A stretch of DNA of 64,000 bases from Phoronis australis (taxonomy: Eukaryota; Phoronida; Phoronidae), in contig NMRA01000108.1 in assembly GCA_002633005.1 (NCBI GenBank), forward strand, positions 887,855 to 951,854, in the 5' to 3' direction. The number at the start of each line of letters is the position of its first letter. Within the stretch, counting starts at the first letter, position 1. Below the pieces are notes generated by a model. It was given only the letters and a program-made list of their open reading frames with translations. It had not been told where the DNA came from and made no database searches. The position numbers and the translations under genes were made by a program. Below, piece after piece: positions 62,316 to 64,000 of this stretch.

Positions 62316-64000
62316 CTGAGGTGACAGATGTGGGAGTATTAGACAGGGACTTAGAAGCTCAAAGGGAAAATAGTATGATAAAACTCCTTTGAAATGCCGC
62401 ACCTGTGTGTGCCCTCCTCCACTCCAGGGAACCTTGATTAATTTAGTAGGCTCAAAAGAGCCCCAGGAGGCCAGTTTAGTGAAGGGATTCAGATTAGCAT
62501 ACCAAATTTCAACTGAAGCTTATCAGGGGCTAAAAATAAACTGTTAATTTTTTGGTGAGCTCACAGCTTCAGATTGTAAAGAACAAAATCTTAGTTAGAT
62601 GATAGCAAAATTGAGAATTTAGCTCGGCGATTCACCAAATGAATTGTAATATCTAATATCCTTGACATACAAGATCAAATGAACAAATTGAGTATCAAAA
62701 AGCACAAGAAGTTAGTGTGTTTAAAGGGATAGAGATTATTGTCCTAAAAATGATAGCTTCGTGGTAAGTCCTGTCTACACTTTGACTGTGTAATCGACTC
62801 ATAAGTAAACAGGCATGTGTTACCACGTGACTTTACAAGCTAAAAAGTCAAGATAAAAAGTCATATATACAACTTGACTTGCAGGTTAACTTTTGACTAC
62901 TGTCTAAACATTTCAGTTGTTATTTACCAAGTTGATACTAAGTCCTGTAAGACATAAGGTAATTGAAGTGTGCAGGCAATAATTTGGGAACTAAATCTCA
63001 TTGCTATACTTGCTGCGGTTACTTCAAGGTGACTCGGGATTTATCCCAGGTCGCCAAACACAACCCGAAGTCGCATTGACGAGCTGCGGGTCGCCAAATC
63101 GAGCACTGCGGCATACACATGGGTTGTCAACGTCATCGAACTAACAGTAATCAAATTATTTTATACTATTCCAATATAAGAGCAATTTGCCCCCATCATT
63201 GGTGAACACTCTTTTGAGCATATGATTTATAATTTTGGGTGTGCGAAATAAGGAGAGTGTGCTAAATATGTGGAGAATTATCGTAATGCTAAAATGGTCA
63301 GAGGGCACAAACACTGACCTCAGAAATATAGGAACAAATTACTAAACAGCTGTTCGAGTCCAGTGGACACACCTTTAATCACTCAATAACCAAAGCAAAA
63401 CGTAAAAAATCACTAAGGTGTGTTAACCAAACACTCATCTAATTCTTCATCGGTACTTTTAATGTGTTCCCTGTGAAGTGTAAAACCTCCCAGTCAACAA
63501 ATGGTTTGGATTGAGTTTCACAAAACAGGTACGTCTAAATAGAAACCTTAAGCAACAAATACAGCCGCAAAAATCAGTACAGAAAGTTTGTCCGAGTCAA
63601 TTCTAATGAAGAGGTTTAAGGCAATTAAAAGAGGTATGCAGCTCCTTGTATTTCTTACCTTAAAATGGCGTAGGACAACACGGCAATTTAGCGTATAACT
63701 TAGGTTGTGAAACATCATACATTTACGAATTTACGTCTTGCTCCTGACCCTGCTCTTACTAATTAGGTTAAAATTACAAATACAATCCCAATAGAAACAG
63801 TAAAAATAACAGTGGCAGATTTAGAGGGGGCCAAGAGGGCCATGGCCTCCCGAAATTTCTCCCAGATTCCATTTGGTAGTTCGGGGGTGTGAATGTCTGA
63901 CGAGCAAAATCCTGGCTAATACTCTGCCCTGGCCCCCTAACTCAAAATCCTGGATCTGCCCCTGAAGAACCACCTTAGACAATCATGTGCTTCACAGACA
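62316..64000. other. Right edge, no exon called
   Basis: Expected to hold more 5' sequence of the CTC1-like gene, but I see no convincing exon. Mixed low-complexity and unique sequence; the last 200 bases look repeat-like. Confidence 0.35.

Overview
The window is animal nuclear DNA: about 38% G+C, mostly intron, dense in small transposons, with short exons bounded by canonical GT/AG sites. Divergent tRNA-derived SINEs, TA-flanked MITEs and a GC-poor background point to an invertebrate, probably marine. Nothing in the sequence fixes the phylum. There is no operon, CRISPR array or bacterial feature. A 35-base N run (29572-29606) and single Ns (26642, 31018) mark a draft assembly.

Right part, about 62.3 kb down to 38.85 kb, minus strand: some twenty short exons read as a divergent CTC1, the large multi-OB-fold subunit of the telomeric CST (CTC1-STN1-TEN1) complex. 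Exons were found from splice sites, open frame, codon choice and intron phase, then compared by eye with remembered human CTC1. The same OB-fold strand patterns recur in the same order. The best single marker is a four-cysteine zinc-ribbon-like exon at 41643-41779, followed by LLIED. Some joins do not agree in phase, so the model is incomplete.

Left part, 37.5 kb down to at least 2.28 kb, minus strand: a second gene ('gene X') whose product I do not recognise. Its six supported exons are 37534-37474, 35471-35384, from 31246, 19492-17585 (1908 bases, 636 codons, phase 0 at both ends), 8343-8304 and 2456-2280. The large exon encodes a disordered Ser/Pro-rich, phospho-site-rich region with a pentaproline. 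The N-terminal exons suggest an acidic helical segment. Both ends of the gene are missing. The two genes lie head to tail, about 1.3 kb apart.

The rest is repeats: at least eight copies of a roughly 240-base MITE with TA target sites, a 392-base fold-back element with about 75-base inverted ends, a tRNA-headed SINE family (three copies plus two other tRNA-like heads), a 68-base hairpin element present twice, and several tandem arrays. One of these, of 59-base units, lies beside the second exon of gene X. A few plus-strand exon candidates have good splice signals but no gene model. I found no clearly undescribed system. The most useful results are the fragmentary CTC1 gene, the unidentified gene X and the TA-MITE family.
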